A stretch of DNA of 64,000 nt from Halomarina rubra (GCF_023699475.1 NZ_JALXFV010000003.1:257873-321872), one strand, 5' to 3'; positions 26,670 through 35,179 are shown, counted from the stretch's first letter. Made by a program: numbers and translations. The notes: generated from the letters alone by a model not told the origin.

Positions 26670-26743
26670 GCCGCCTTAGCTCAGACTGGGAGAGCACTCG
26701 ACTGAAGATCGAGCTGTCCCCGGTTCAAATCCGGGAGGCGGCA
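26670..26743 (+). tRNA. tRNA-Phe (GAA)
   Basis: 74 bases with discriminator A, no intron. Acceptor GCCGCCT/AGGCGGC pairs perfectly, anticodon stem CTCGA/TCGAG encloses CTGAAGA (anticodon GAA), and the T arm is CCCGG-TTCAAAT-CCGGG. CCA is not encoded. The 3' end is duplicated 120 bases downstream. Confidence 0.96.
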
Positions 26744-27179
26744 TTTTCCTGCGAACGAAGTGAGCAGTGAAAATGCTCGCGACCGGTTTGAACCCTGCAA
26801 GTCGCAACCTGCGAGCGCAGCGAGCAGGTCCGTCTTGTTCCGGTTCAAATCCGGGAGGCGGCATGGCGTTTTCACGCGAATCACGTTCGAGAGGGCTGCG
26901 GCTCTCGACTGAGACTCGAGCCGTCGCCAACGTATCTGTGCACCTCGAGCGGATTCCGAACCAGACGAGTCCGAGCGAAGTGAGTCCCGATGCGGCCGCA
27001 CAAAACTACTGTGCGGTCGCGACGCCGAAGCAGAGCGGGCCGACACCCCCAGATGACCGGCCGTTCGGAGGCCGGACCGTGTCGGGGACGACCCGTCCAA
27101 CCCCCACGTATGCTAGCGAGAGACACAGGAGACCGCCTGCAGAAGCCTTATGTCTGGCAAGCCATTCCAGTTAGAAGTA
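26742..27179. repeat. tRNA-Phe 3'-end copy and hairpins in a gene-free region
   Basis: The last 25 bases of tRNA-Phe plus one (26720-26744) recur exactly at 26840-26864. A reverse-complement left arm, CCGGTTTGAA (26783-26792), can pair with the copy. Two hairpins with the gcgaacgaagtgagc-like core lie between: CATTTTC/GAAAATG (26742-26748, 26769-26775) starts on the tRNA's last bases, and ACCTGC/GCAGGT (26807-26812, 26824-26829). Beyond 26880 are further imperfect palindromes (gcggccgcaca ... tgtgcggtcgc near 26993-27022). No gene is seen before cspA. Confidence 0.8.
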
Positions 27180-27374
27180 ATGGCGAAAGGTACGGTTGAT
27201 TTCTTCAACGACACGGGCGGTTACGGCTTTATCGAGACTGAGGATGCGGACGAGGACGTCTTCTTCCACATGGAGGACGTTGGCGGCCCCGACCTCGAAG
27301 AGGGACAGGAAGTGGAGTTCGACATCGAGCAGGCCGACAAGGGCCCGCGCGCGACCAACGTCACCCGACTCTAA
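27180..27374 (+). CDS. cspA: Cold shock domain protein, first of a tandem pair
   Basis: 64 residues, the full length of an archaeal CspA. GTVDFFNDTGGYGFIETEDAD carries RNP1 (GYGFIET) and DVFFHMEDV carries RNP2, the aromatic nucleic-acid-binding face. The end is EQADKGPRATNVTRL. It lacks the Lys of bacterial KWFN (here DFFND), making the surface acidic as usual for halophiles. It binds single-stranded RNA or DNA. The second copy begins two bases after its stop codon. Confidence 0.95.
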   Translation: MAKGTVDFFNDTGGYGFIETEDADEDVFFHMEDVGGPDLEEGQEVEFDIEQADKGPRATNVTRL

Positions 27375-27376
27375 TC

Positions 27377-27571
27377 ATGGCGAAAGGCAAAGTCGACTTC
27401 TTCAACGACACGGGCGGGTACGGCTTCATCGACACCGACGAGGAGGACGAGGACGTCTTCTTCCACATGGAGGACGTCGGCGGTCCCGACCTCGAAGAGG
27501 GTCAGGAAGTCGAGTTCGACATCGAGCAGGCCGACAAGGGTCCACGCGCGACCAACGTCACCCGCCTGTAA
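27377..27571 (+). CDS. cspA: Cold shock domain protein, second of a tandem pair
   Basis: 64 residues, differing from the upstream copy at only a few positions (KVDFFN for TVDFFN, FIDTDEEDED for FIETEDADED). The DNA differs mainly at third codon positions, so the duplication is not brand new and both copies look selected. The start codon lies two bases after the first stop, so the two form one operon; some haloarchaea keep such pairs. Confidence 0.95.
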   Translation: MAKGKVDFFNDTGGYGFIDTDEEDEDVFFHMEDVGGPDLEEGQEVEFDIEQADKGPRATNVTRL

Positions 27572-27734
27572 GACGACTTCACACACGAACGACGATTCTC
27601 GGTATTTTCACTCCGACAGCGACAGCGCTGGCGCGGGGACCAGACGGTCGATCCGACGGCGACGAAGAAACGTCGTGTGACCGACGGGTGTCTGACTGAC
27701 CTTCATACTCCCCGGCGGTGAACCACCGACACTC

Positions 27735-28127
27735 ATGGCGGCGCAACCCCGAGACGCCTCCTCGCTCGACCAGCAGTTCCGCCCGACGGTGGCGACGACC
27801 GTCCGGTCGGCGTGGCGGGCGGTCGTCGGTCGACTCCGAGAGCTGTTCTTCGGGCTCTCGCCGGTCCACTACGAACCGGGCGATATGCGGCGAGAGTACC
27901 GCTGGACGCGGGCGGCGCTCGTCGGGGCGACGACGACGCTCGTGGCGGCGCTGGCGGTGCGGTCGGTGCTGACGGGACTGTTCGTCGCCTGTTTCTCGGC
28001 GGAGCCGTCGGTCGTGACGCTGTTCAACGTCGGCCTGACGCTCGCCGTCGTCGGCGGGGCCGCGGGGGTGGCGGCGGTCCGGGCCGCGGACTTCACCCGA
28101 CTGCGGCGACGGGAGCGGCGACTCTGA
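27735..28127 (+). CDS. Membrane protein of unknown function
   Basis: 130 residues. Two or three hydrophobic segments (about 59-77, 80-92 and 95-118) follow a 50-residue polar N-terminus (VRSAWRAVVGRLRELFFGLSPVHYEPGDMRREY). The C-terminus is basic (ADFTRLRRRERRL), placing it in the cytoplasm. No family recognised; the gene is supported by composition and by the hydrophobic pattern rather than by homology. Confidence 0.65.
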   Translation: MAAQPRDASSLDQQFRPTVATTVRSAWRAVVGRLRELFFGLSPVHYEPGDMRREYRWTRAALVGATTTLVAALAVRSVLTGLFVACFSAEPSVVTLFNVGLTLAVVGGAAGVAAVRAADFTRLRRRERRL

Positions 28128-28172
28128 GCGCGGCGGACCGGAGCCGACGGAGCGCCGACCGTCGCCGACCGC

Positions 28173-29012
28173 TCACTCGCTGAGGCGGTCGTACTCCTCG
28201 TCCGTGAGGTCGAGCGAGGCGGCAGCGACGTTCTCTTCGAGGTGGTCGACGCTGGAGGTGCCGGGGATGGGGAGGGTGACGTCCGAGTGGCGGAGGAGCC
28301 ACGCGAGCGCGACCTGCATGCGGGAGACGTCGTGGGCGTCGGCCACGACGTCGACGACCGCGCTCTTCTCACCGAGGTCGCCCGCGCCCAGCGGGAAGTA
28401 CGGCATGAACCCGATGTCGTACTCCTCGCAGGCGGCGAGCACGTCGTCGTGTTCGCGGTTGCCGACGTTGAAGTTGTTCTGGACGGTCGCCACCTCGACG
28501 TGGTCGCGGGCGGTCTCTAGCTGGTCGACCGAGACGTTCGAGAGGCCGACGTGGCGGACGAGTCCGTCGTCTTTCAACTCGGCGAACGTCGTGACGCTCT
28601 CCTCGAAGTCGGTGTCGGGGTCCGGGCGGTGGAACTGGTAGAGGTCGATGGTGTCGGTTCGCAGGCGGTCGAGCGAGCAGAGCACCTGGTTGCGGACGTA
28701 GTCGGGGTCGCCGTGGGGGAGCCAGTCGCCGTCGCGGTTGCGCAGTAGGCCGGCTTTGGTGGCGACGACGGCCTCGTCGGGGTCGAGCGTCTCGCCGATG
28801 AGTCGCTCGCTGACGCCCGGGCCGTAGGAGTCGGCGGTGTCGACGAAGTCGACGCCGAGGTCGACGGCCCGGCGGAGCACGTCGCGGGCGTTCTCCTCGT
28901 CGTCCGGCGGGCCGACGATGCCCTCCCCACAGAGGCGCATCGCGCCGAAGCCGAGTCGGTTGACGGTCGTCTCGCCGTCGAGGTCGAAGGTGTCGCTCTC
29001 GTTGGTCGGCAT
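28173..29012 (-). CDS. Aldo/keto reductase, shorter subfamily
   Basis: 279 residues. DTADSYGPGVSERLIG has the catalytic Asp and Tyr, VATKAGL the Lys and YQFHRPDPD the His. The cofactor end LPIPGTSSVDHLEENVAA is typical. It is about 65 residues shorter than the enzyme at 843-1883 and resembles the bacterial oxidoreductase group that starts with a Pro/Asp-rich leader followed by VNRLGFGAMRLCGEG. NADPH-dependent carbonyl reduction is expected; substrate unknown. In-frame sequence upstream of ATG 29012 is not conserved-looking. Confidence 0.92.
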   Translation of the reverse strand: MPTNESDTFDLDGETTVNRLGFGAMRLCGEGIVGPPDDEENARDVLRRAVDLGVDFVDTADSYGPGVSERLIGETLDPDEAVVATKAGLLRNRDGDWLPHGDPDYVRNQVLCSLDRLRTDTIDLYQFHRPDPDTDFEESVTTFAELKDDGLVRHVGLSNVSVDQLETARDHVEVATVQNNFNVGNREHDDVLAACEEYDIGFMPYFPLGAGDLGEKSAVVDVVADAHDVSRMQVALAWLLRHSDVTLPIPGTSSVDHLEENVAAASLDLTDEEYDRLSE

Positions 29013-29168
29013 CGTCGGTGGTCCGCGCGGACGCCGCAAAGCCGTTGGCGCAGTGGCAACGTCGTCCGGCAGTCCGCACCGTCGGGACGTCCGTTCAGCC
29101 GCCGGAGAGAGTCTCTCGCGGCGGCGTTCCGAGACAGCCTTTTGCCACCACAGTGTGAACTGGTACCT

Positions 29169-29345
29169 ATGACCGAGATGGCCGCGTTCGTCCTGACACT
29201 CCTGACGTGCGGCGTGCTCGCCGCCGTCGGAACCGTCGGTATCGTCCTGATGAAACGAGTGATGGCGGACGGTTCGACGTCGGAGTCCCTGGTGGAACCG
29301 GTGACCGAGAGCGAACCGACGCCACCCGGGAGAGGTGCCGTCTGA
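29169..29345 (+). CDS. Small single-pass membrane protein
   Basis: 58 residues. One hydrophobic helix (AAFVLTLLTCGVLAAVGTVGIVLM, about residues 5-28) and a polar acidic tail (SLVEPVTESEPTPP). The gene is short, but codon use and the abrupt change from helix to acidic tail fit a real haloarchaeal small protein. No family recognised. Confidence 0.5.
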   Translation: MTEMAAFVLTLLTCGVLAAVGTVGIVLMKRVMADGSTSESLVEPVTESEPTPPGRGAV

Positions 29346-29416
29346 GTGAGTCGGTGTCTAAGGGATATAATCACGAATCAGGAACGTACGAGCGTCTTAC
29401 CACGCTAGTGCGCGAG

Positions 29417-29423
29417 TTTATAC
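29417..29423 (+). promoter_or_regulatory. TATA box of the 50-residue zinc protein gene
   Basis: TTTATAC centred 27 bases before ATG 29447, a textbook leaderless spacing and strong support for an otherwise easily missed gene. Confidence 0.65.
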
Positions 29424-29446
29424 GCGTGTAGTGACCTCCGTCGAAC

Positions 29447-29599
29447 ATGTCCGCGATGTCCCAGCCACGAGTTCGAACCGCCGACCCCGAACCGCTCGCC
29501 CGACGCGCGACGGCCTGCCCGGAGTGCGAGGAGGCGCTCGTCGAGGGGCAAGGTCTCGTCGCCTGCGTCGGCTGCGCCTGGACCGGCCGCTACGAGTAG
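29447..29599 (+). CDS. 50-residue zinc-ribbon protein
   Basis: The small ORF encodes two CxxC knuckles, CPECEEALVEGQGLVACVGC, spaced as in a zinc ribbon, ending WTGRYE. Such small haloarchaeal zinc proteins are usually transcription- or RNA-related, but no target can be assigned. The TATA box 27 bases upstream sets the first ATG as the start (a second ATG is three codons later). It is convergent with the MFS gene downstream. Confidence 0.75.
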   Translation: MSAMSQPRVRTADPEPLARRATACPECEEALVEGQGLVACVGCAWTGRYE

Positions 29600-29640
29600 T
29601 CGACTCGTCGGCCGACCGCTCACTCACCACCGACCGCGTC

Positions 29641-30840
29641 TCACCGCCGTCCGCCCGCCAGTTTTCTCGCGGCCGGCAGTCCCCGGAGTCTGAGCATCGC
29701 GAGCGTGCCGAGCACCGGACCGACGACGAGCGGCGCGAACGCCCACCGCCAGCCGACGGCGTCGGCGACCAGCGGCGTCACCTGGATGGAGACCGTCGTC
29801 AACAGGAAGCCGACGGCCGTCTGGAGGGTGAGCGCCGTCCCGACGTACTCCGCCTCGGCGAGTTCGGTGAGCGCCGCGGAGAACTGCGCGGAGTCGGCGA
29901 CGATAGTCGCCCCCCAGACGACGAGAAACGGGACGAGCGCGAGCAACGGCGCGTCGAAGGCGACGCCCGCACCGAGACAGGCCGCCCCGGAGACGACCAT
30001 GCTCGCGCTCGTCACCGTCGTCCGCCCCACGTCGTCGGCGACGACGCCGGCCACCACCGCCCCCACCGACCCGACGCCGATGGTGAGGAACGCGAGGCCG
30101 GACGCGAGACGGGGCGACCCGACGGTCGCGCTCGCCGCGAGGTACGCCGGAATCCAGGTCCAGACGGCGTACAGCTCCCACATGTGCCCGAAGTAGCCGA
30201 GGTTCGCGAGAACCGCGGGACGGTTGCCCAGCAGTCGCCGGACCGCACGCGGGTCGAACGGCGCGGTGGGCGCTTGGTAGGGACCCTGCTCGACACGGAG
30301 CGCGAGCGCCCCGCCGACGACGGCGAGGCCGGCCGCCCCGAGCAGGACCGCCCGTGGCCGACCGACGCCACCGACCGCTCGCAGGAGGTGCGGCAGGGCG
30401 GAGCCGACGGTGAGCGCGCCGACGAGGGTGCCGATGGCGAACCCGCGGCGGTTCCGGAACCACCCCGCGATGAGCTTCATCCCCGGCGGGTAGACGCCCG
30501 CGAGCGCGACGCCGGTGAGAAATCGGAGTCCGATGGCCGGCAGCGCGCTGTCGACCGCGAGCGCGATGGCGACCGTCGCGGCCGCACCGAGCCACGCCGA
30601 GACGGCGACCAGCACGCGCGGGCGGACCACGTCCGAGAGCGTGAGGGCGGCGCTGAAGAGCGCGCCGACGACGAACCCGACCTGCACGGCGTTGGTGAGC
30701 CACGCCCGTTCGACCGCCGAGAGGTCCCACGCCGCGGCGAGGTCCGGCGCGACCGCTGTCGCGCTGAACCACAGCGCCATCGCGAACAGTTCGGCGGTGC
30801 CCAACAGCACGAGCGCCCGCCACTTCCGGTCGAGTGCCAC
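29641..30840 (-). CDS. MFS transporter
   Basis: 399 residues starting at a GTG. Twelve hydrophobic segments; LGTAELFAMALWFSATAVAPDLAAAWDLS is the first helix and loop, LRFLTGVALAGVYPPGMKLIAGWFRNRRGFAIG the family's loop 4-5 region. This resembles the bacterial cyanate/nitrate-like MFS group (NarK/CynX-type), but no substrate residue is diagnostic. It runs alone on the minus strand, 112 bases downstream of the 79-residue protein gene. Confidence 0.9.
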   Translation of the reverse strand: MALDRKWRALVLLGTAELFAMALWFSATAVAPDLAAAWDLSAVERAWLTNAVQVGFVVGALFSAALTLSDVVRPRVLVAVSAWLGAAATVAIALAVDSALPAIGLRFLTGVALAGVYPPGMKLIAGWFRNRRGFAIGTLVGALTVGSALPHLLRAVGGVGRPRAVLLGAAGLAVVGGALALRVEQGPYQAPTAPFDPRAVRRLLGNRPAVLANLGYFGHMWELYAVWTWIPAYLAASATVGSPRLASGLAFLTIGVGSVGAVVAGVVADDVGRTTVTSASMVVSGAACLGAGVAFDAPLLALVPFLVVWGATIVADSAQFSAALTELAEAEYVGTALTLQTAVGFLLTTVSIQVTPLVADAVGWRWAFAPLVVGPVLGTLAMLRLRGLPAARKLAGGRR

Positions 30841-30952
30841 ACGACACGTCGGTCAGCCGAGACGAAAAAGACGGGTGCGTTCTGGTGGACGGTGCGCACG
30901 CGACGCGAGCACGCACTCGGCACGTGGCCCGAACGGTCGGTCCGGGTGTCGA

Positions 30953-31192
30953 CTACTCCCAGAGGATTTCGGTGCCGCCCTCGTGGCCGTGTATCTCCTG
31001 GACCTCGCGGATGTTGTCGTAGATGTTGAGGCTCGGGACGTCCGTGGTCCACGCGATGACGCACTTGCCGTTCGGTGGCGGGAACTGGACGCCGTAGGCG
31101 ACGACGCCGGTACCGGAGACGCCGGTCGAGTCCTCGCTGCGGTACAGCGCGAACTTCCGGAACCGCGGGTTCTGGGAGAACGGGTCGGGCAT
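30953..31192 (-). CDS. Conserved small haloarchaeal protein
   Basis: 79 residues: MPDPFSQNPRFRKFALYRSE, then TGVVAYGVQFPPPNGKCVIAWTTDVPSLNIYDNIREVQEIHGHEGGTEILWE. Balanced composition, alternating strand pattern and no low-complexity sequence indicate a true folded protein, probably a small beta barrel. I recall similar short proteins across haloarchaea without known function. It could be co-transcribed with the MFS gene downstream. Confidence 0.75.
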   Translation of the reverse strand: MPDPFSQNPRFRKFALYRSEDSTGVSGTGVVAYGVQFPPPNGKCVIAWTTDVPSLNIYDNIREVQEIHGHEGGTEILWE

Positions 31193-31298
31193 GGCTCGGG
31201 ATTGCCGTCGAGAGGTTACAGCGTTTCGCTTCCCGTCGTCGGTCGACGGGCGGAACGCCGCGGCCGTGTTCGCTCCGGACCACCCCGACCCCGACGCG

Positions 31299-32606
31299 TC
31301 ACTCCGCTGCGTCGCCGGTCGGCGTCGGGAGCGCGCGCAGGTCGCTCGGCGGGACCAGGAAGTTCCCGCGGTTGCGCACGAAGATGTACTCCAGGATACC
31401 GTTGTTGACGCGCTGGCGGACCGCGGGGGTCGCCTGCGTCACGTCCTCGCCGTTCATCGCGGTTCGGACCTCCTCGAACGCCGTGATTCCTCGCTGGAGC
31501 GACGGGAAGTGGAGGCTCGCGTCGTCGTCGTCGGTCGACTCGAAGTGCCGCCGGAGCAGGCGGACGTTCCCCTCCGAGTCGCGGTTGGCGCGCGCGGCCT
31601 TCTGGGCGTGGCCGACCCGGCCGAACTCCTTCGCGTCCTCGACGACCGTGTCGAGGAACTGGTCGATACCGCTGTCGTCCCCGAGGTTGTCGCCGACACC
31701 CTCGACGAGTCCCTGCTCGGCGTGCTGCGGGCTGAACATCTCCGTGACGCGCTGGTCGAAGTCCTGCTCACCGTACCAGTCGTCGAGCCGTTGGCGGACG
31801 TTGGCGACGTGTTTCGTCGTCCCGCCGGCGAACGGCCCCTCCTGGATGGTGACGTAGTCCTCGGTCGCCTGGTTGCGCTGGAACCCCGCGGCGAACCCCA
31901 TGAACAGCGGCGACGCCTCGGGGATGGGGTTGTCCGCGGGGACGCCGTTGAGGTCGGTGTCCTCGGCCTTCTGGCGGGGGAGGCCGGGACCGACGAACCC
32001 CGTCCGGCGGTCGTCGAGGTCCAGTGCGTCCGTGAGCGCCGTCTCGACGTCGACGCCGTTGGCGGTGTCGACCTCGCCGCGGAGCGCCTGTTCGGCTTCG
32101 AGCAGCGCGTCGGCGCGGTCGCTGGCGAGGTGGAGCAGCGCGTCCTGCTCGTCGAGCGTCGGCTGTTCGAACGACGAGAGGCGACGCGGCCGGGGCAGGT
32201 CGAGGCCCTCCGGGAGCGACTCGTCGAACCGCGCGAAGTACGCCGGCGAGTAGCCGATGGAGTAGATGAGGCCCTCGTTCGAGCGCTCGTAGGCACGGTC
32301 GAGGGTGGCGAGCGCCGACTCGACGGCCTCGCGCGTGTCGGCGTCGGGCGGTCCGTCGCCGGGCACCGAGAGGTACCACAGCGTCTGGTGAGTCGGCAGG
32401 AGGTCGTTGCCGTGCTCGTCGTGGCGGATGCGCTCGTTCCACGCGAACTGGCGGCGGGGGAGCGAGTCGGGGCCGCCACCGGTCGGAACCGGCGTGGGCG
32501 TCCCGTCGTCACCGCCCTGGATGTCGAGACACGCCGACAGCGCGCTCGCACCGCCGAGGGCGACGGCCGCCTTCAGGACCTCGCGGCGAGACGGGTCGTC
32601 GGTCAT
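31299..32606 (-). CDS. Tat lipoprotein resembling a Dyp-type peroxidase, catalytic Asp missing
   Basis: 435 residues. RREVLKAAVALGGASALSAC is a twin-arginine signal with lipobox SAC. The mature part lines up with Dyp/EfeB peroxidases: LFMGFAAGFQRNQ at the place of the GFxDGxxNP motif, GPFAGGTTKHVANVRQRLDDWYG for AGGSYxVVRxIRMxLExW, a His (VGHAQK) for the haem ligand, LLRRHFE for ILRRGY and GILEYIFVRNRGNFLVPP at the end. The catalytic Asp of GxxDG is Ala here, so classical peroxidase chemistry is doubtful; haem or iron binding may remain. It lies just downstream of the surface protein gene on the same strand. Confidence 0.7.
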   Translation of the reverse strand: MTDDPSRREVLKAAVALGGASALSACLDIQGGDDGTPTPVPTGGGPDSLPRRQFAWNERIRHDEHGNDLLPTHQTLWYLSVPGDGPPDADTREAVESALATLDRAYERSNEGLIYSIGYSPAYFARFDESLPEGLDLPRPRRLSSFEQPTLDEQDALLHLASDRADALLEAEQALRGEVDTANGVDVETALTDALDLDDRRTGFVGPGLPRQKAEDTDLNGVPADNPIPEASPLFMGFAAGFQRNQATEDYVTIQEGPFAGGTTKHVANVRQRLDDWYGEQDFDQRVTEMFSPQHAEQGLVEGVGDNLGDDSGIDQFLDTVVEDAKEFGRVGHAQKAARANRDSEGNVRLLRRHFESTDDDDASLHFPSLQRGITAFEEVRTAMNGEDVTQATPAVRQRVNNGILEYIFVRNRGNFLVPPSDLRALPTPTGDAAE

Positions 32607-32701
32607 CCGCACAGCACCTCCGAGCGGGCCGAACGAGGACGCGACGAGCGGGGAGTGACCATATCTCGACTAGCGGATTCGTCAGAAAGGCCCTTTCGGT
32701 G

Positions 32702-33688
32702 TCAGCGGTCCGTTCGACGGACGAACCAGAGCACGGAAGCGAGGGTGGCGGCCACGAACGCCACCCCCACTCCGAACCCGCCCCCGGTGCCCGAGGACGG
32801 CGGCGTCGGACTCGTCGAATCGGTGCTCGGTGCGGTGCTCGTCGGCGACGACTCGGCGGGCGGTGACGTACCCGTCGTCTTCGCGGGCGTGTTGATGGCC
32901 GGTTGCGTGGGGGTGTTCACCACCGGGGCCGACCCGTTCCCGTCGCCGGTCGAGACGACGGGGAGCGTCGTCTCCAGAGTCAGGTTCCCGACTCGGAGCG
33001 GTCGGTCGGCGTCGCCGAGCCTGCCGTCGCCGTCGTCGGCGTACAGTTGGGTGCGGACGACGAACTGGCCGTCCTGGGCGGCGACGAACGACTCGTTCAG
33101 TCCGATGGCGACCTCGCGGTGCGTACCCGCCGCGAGCGCCCGCGTCCCGAGGACGTCGCCGGTCTCGTTGTCCCGGGCGACCACCAACCCGTCGTCCGGT
33201 AGCGTCACCCGGCCGACGGTCACCTCGGGGCCGTCGGTGTACTGCCCGAGAAAGCCCTGACCGGTGACGATGGCGGGCGACCCCTTCCCGACGGCGACGC
33301 GCTCGGCGACCGGCCGGTTGAACCGGGTGTAGACCGGGTCGTCGGCGTCGTACTCGCCGTCGCCGTCGTCGGCGTGGAGCGCGAGCCACACCGTCCGGTT
33401 CTCGCCCCACTGGTCCCACTGGTCGGCGGCGACGTCCACCTCGACGTCGCGGACTAGGCCACCGGGCGTGAGCGAGCGCGAACCGAGCGCCGCGCCCATC
33501 TCGCCGCCGTCGTCGGCGTGGACGACGAGGTGGGCGCGCTGGGAGACGAACACCGTCTCGACGAGGAGGGTGCCGTCGTCGCTGACCTGGCTGGTCGCGG
33601 TGAGGTGGTTCGAGTGCGCGCTGACCGGCAGCGGGACCGACGCGAGGACGACGAGGAGGACGACTGCGAACGCGAGCGGGCGACGCAT
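32702..33688 (-). CDS. Secreted surface protein with C-terminal anchor (DUF7282-like)
   Basis: 328 residues. Signal peptide MRRPLAFAVVLLVVLASVPLPVSA, then a strand-rich region with repeated DDGDG motifs (VHADDGGEMG, LHADDGDGEYDADDP, LYADDGDGRLGDADR) that could bind calcium, a Thr/Ser/Pro-rich stalk (about 250-300) and a final hydrophobic helix GVGVAFVAATLASVLWF followed by RRTDR. The end resembles PGF-CTERM proteins but has GGGFG in place of PGFG, so sorting by archaeosortase is uncertain. The repeated domain looks like DUF7282. It is the upstream gene of a probable pair with the Dyp-like lipoprotein. Confidence 0.8.
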   Translation of the reverse strand: MRRPLAFAVVLLVVLASVPLPVSAHSNHLTATSQVSDDGTLLVETVFVSQRAHLVVHADDGGEMGAALGSRSLTPGGLVRDVEVDVAADQWDQWGENRTVWLALHADDGDGEYDADDPVYTRFNRPVAERVAVGKGSPAIVTGQGFLGQYTDGPEVTVGRVTLPDDGLVVARDNETGDVLGTRALAAGTHREVAIGLNESFVAAQDGQFVVRTQLYADDGDGRLGDADRPLRVGNLTLETTLPVVSTGDGNGSAPVVNTPTQPAINTPAKTTGTSPPAESSPTSTAPSTDSTSPTPPSSGTGGGFGVGVAFVAATLASVLWFVRRTDR

Positions 33689-33760
33689 GACCGGGGTTAC
33701 GGGAGCCGTCCGAAAAGGGCTACCGGGTGGCCGCGTGGGCGGGCCGCTCCGGGCGACCGC

Positions 33761-34804
33761 TCAGTCGTCGGCCGTCGCGTTCGCCTCGCGGAGCGCGTCG
33801 GGCGGGCCGCCCGCCAGTCGGTCGCGGTCGTGTGCGGCGAGGAAGTCGTGGTCCGGGCCGACCGCGACGATCTGCTTCGGGTTGACGTCGGTGTGGGTCG
33901 TGTAGTAGTGCTCGGTGATGTGGTCCATGTTCACCGTCTCTGCGACCCCCGGCAACTGCGACAGTTCGAGCAGGTAGTTCCACAGGTTCGGGTACTCCGC
34001 TATCTTCCGGACGTTGCACTTGAAGTGGGTGTGGTAGACGTCGTCGAAGCGGACCAGCGTCGTGAACATCGCGACGTCGGCCTCGGTGAGCACGTCGCCG
34101 GCGAGGTAGCGCTGGTCGTCGAGGACCGCCTCCCAGCGGTCCAGCGCGTCGAACAGTTCGCCGACGGCCGTCTCGTAGGCCTCCTGGGTCTCGGCGAACC
34201 CCGAGCGGTAGACGCCGTTGTTGATGGGTTCGTAGATTTCGGAGACGACGCGGTCGACGTCCGCGCGGTGGCCCTCGGGGTAGAGGTTGACGTCTCGCTC
34301 CGCGAGGTCGTCGAACGCCACGTCCAGCATCCGCATCACCTCCTCGGACTCGTTGTTGACGATGGTACCCTCCTGCTTGTCCCACAGCACGGGCACCGTC
34401 ACGCGTCCGGTGTAGTTCTCGTCGGCCGCGACGTACGCCTCCCGCAGGTAGTCGAACCCGTTTATCGAGTCCGCGTCACAGCCCGCCTTCTCGGGGGTGA
34501 ACTGCCAGCCGCCGTCGTCGCGGTACGGGTCGACGACATCGACCGAAATCGCGTCCTCCAGACCCTTCAGCGCCTGCGTGACGAGCGTTCGGTGTGCCCA
34601 CGGACACGCCAGCGAGACGTAGAGGTGGTACCGACCGGATTCGACGGGGAACTCCGCGTCGGGGTCGGGGGCTTCGCCGTCGCGCACCTGCTCGCCGCCC
34701 ACCCAGTTCCGGAAGGTGGTCTCGTCGCGGTCGAACTCGCCGTCCTCGTTCGACATCTCGTAGGCGTCGGTGCGCCACTCGCCGTCGACGAACATGTTCA
34801 CCAT
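33761..34804 (-). CDS. Xi-class glutathione S-transferase / hydroquinone reductase-like
   Basis: 347 residues. YHLYVSLACPWAHRTLVTQALKGLE holds the catalytic Cys of the CPWA motif, followed by VPVLWDKQEGTIVNNESEEVMRML and, in the C-terminal domain, YEPINNGVYRSGFAETQEAYE, all hallmarks of ECM4/YqjG-type enzymes. These reduce glutathionyl-hydroquinones. Haloarchaea use gamma-glutamylcysteine rather than glutathione, so the real thiol is probably different. ATG at 34804 and an internal ATG at 34795 are both possible. Confidence 0.92.
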   Translation of the reverse strand: MVNMFVDGEWRTDAYEMSNEDGEFDRDETTFRNWVGGEQVRDGEAPDPDAEFPVESGRYHLYVSLACPWAHRTLVTQALKGLEDAISVDVVDPYRDDGGWQFTPEKAGCDADSINGFDYLREAYVAADENYTGRVTVPVLWDKQEGTIVNNESEEVMRMLDVAFDDLAERDVNLYPEGHRADVDRVVSEIYEPINNGVYRSGFAETQEAYETAVGELFDALDRWEAVLDDQRYLAGDVLTEADVAMFTTLVRFDDVYHTHFKCNVRKIAEYPNLWNYLLELSQLPGVAETVNMDHITEHYYTTHTDVNPKQIVAVGPDHDFLAAHDRDRLAGGPPDALREANATADD

Positions 34805-34955
34805 GGCAGAAGGTAGGGGCCGACCCCGGATAGGCACACAGGTGGCACGGGCGTAACCGGGCGAGACGAGTGTGACGAGCGAGATTCGGTGGCCGGTCTC
34901 GCGAGCCAACAGCGCGATAGCCACTCAGCGAGTGATGGGTACACCAGCGTTCCTA

Positions 34956-35138
34956 CCGCGAGTGAGTGAGCGAAGCGAACGAGCGAGCGGGCCGACCGAA
35001 CCGTCGACGGAACGAGCGAAGCGAGTGGCAGAGGCGGTGAGGGAGTGTTTTTTAGTCCAGGTTTTGCCAGCGAGCCTTCGATGACCGCCGAACGCAGTGA
35101 GGCGTGTCATCGAACCGCGAGCGCAGCAAAAAGTGGGT
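34956..35138 (+). repeat. Structured intergenic element, copy A (before rpl10e)
   Basis: Core gttttttagtccaggttttg-cc at 35046-35067, followed by the hairpin TTCGATGAC ... GTCATCGAA and ending gcagcaaaaagtggg. The TTTTGC of the core can pair with GCAAAA at the end. Left flank ccgcgagtgagtgagcg and gggccgaccgaacc are shared with copy C. The element ends about 40 bases before the rpl10e ATG and just before its TTTAAC promoter element. The rest of 34805-35179 has no gene. Confidence 0.75.
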
Positions 35139-35179
35139 TCGAAGGCTTTAACCCCCAACTGCTCTTCACCACACGTAAT

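Noticed and set aside
33761-34804. Assigning glutathione as the substrate of the GST-like protein
   Set aside because: Haloarchaea use gamma-glutamylcysteine, so only the protein family is claimed.
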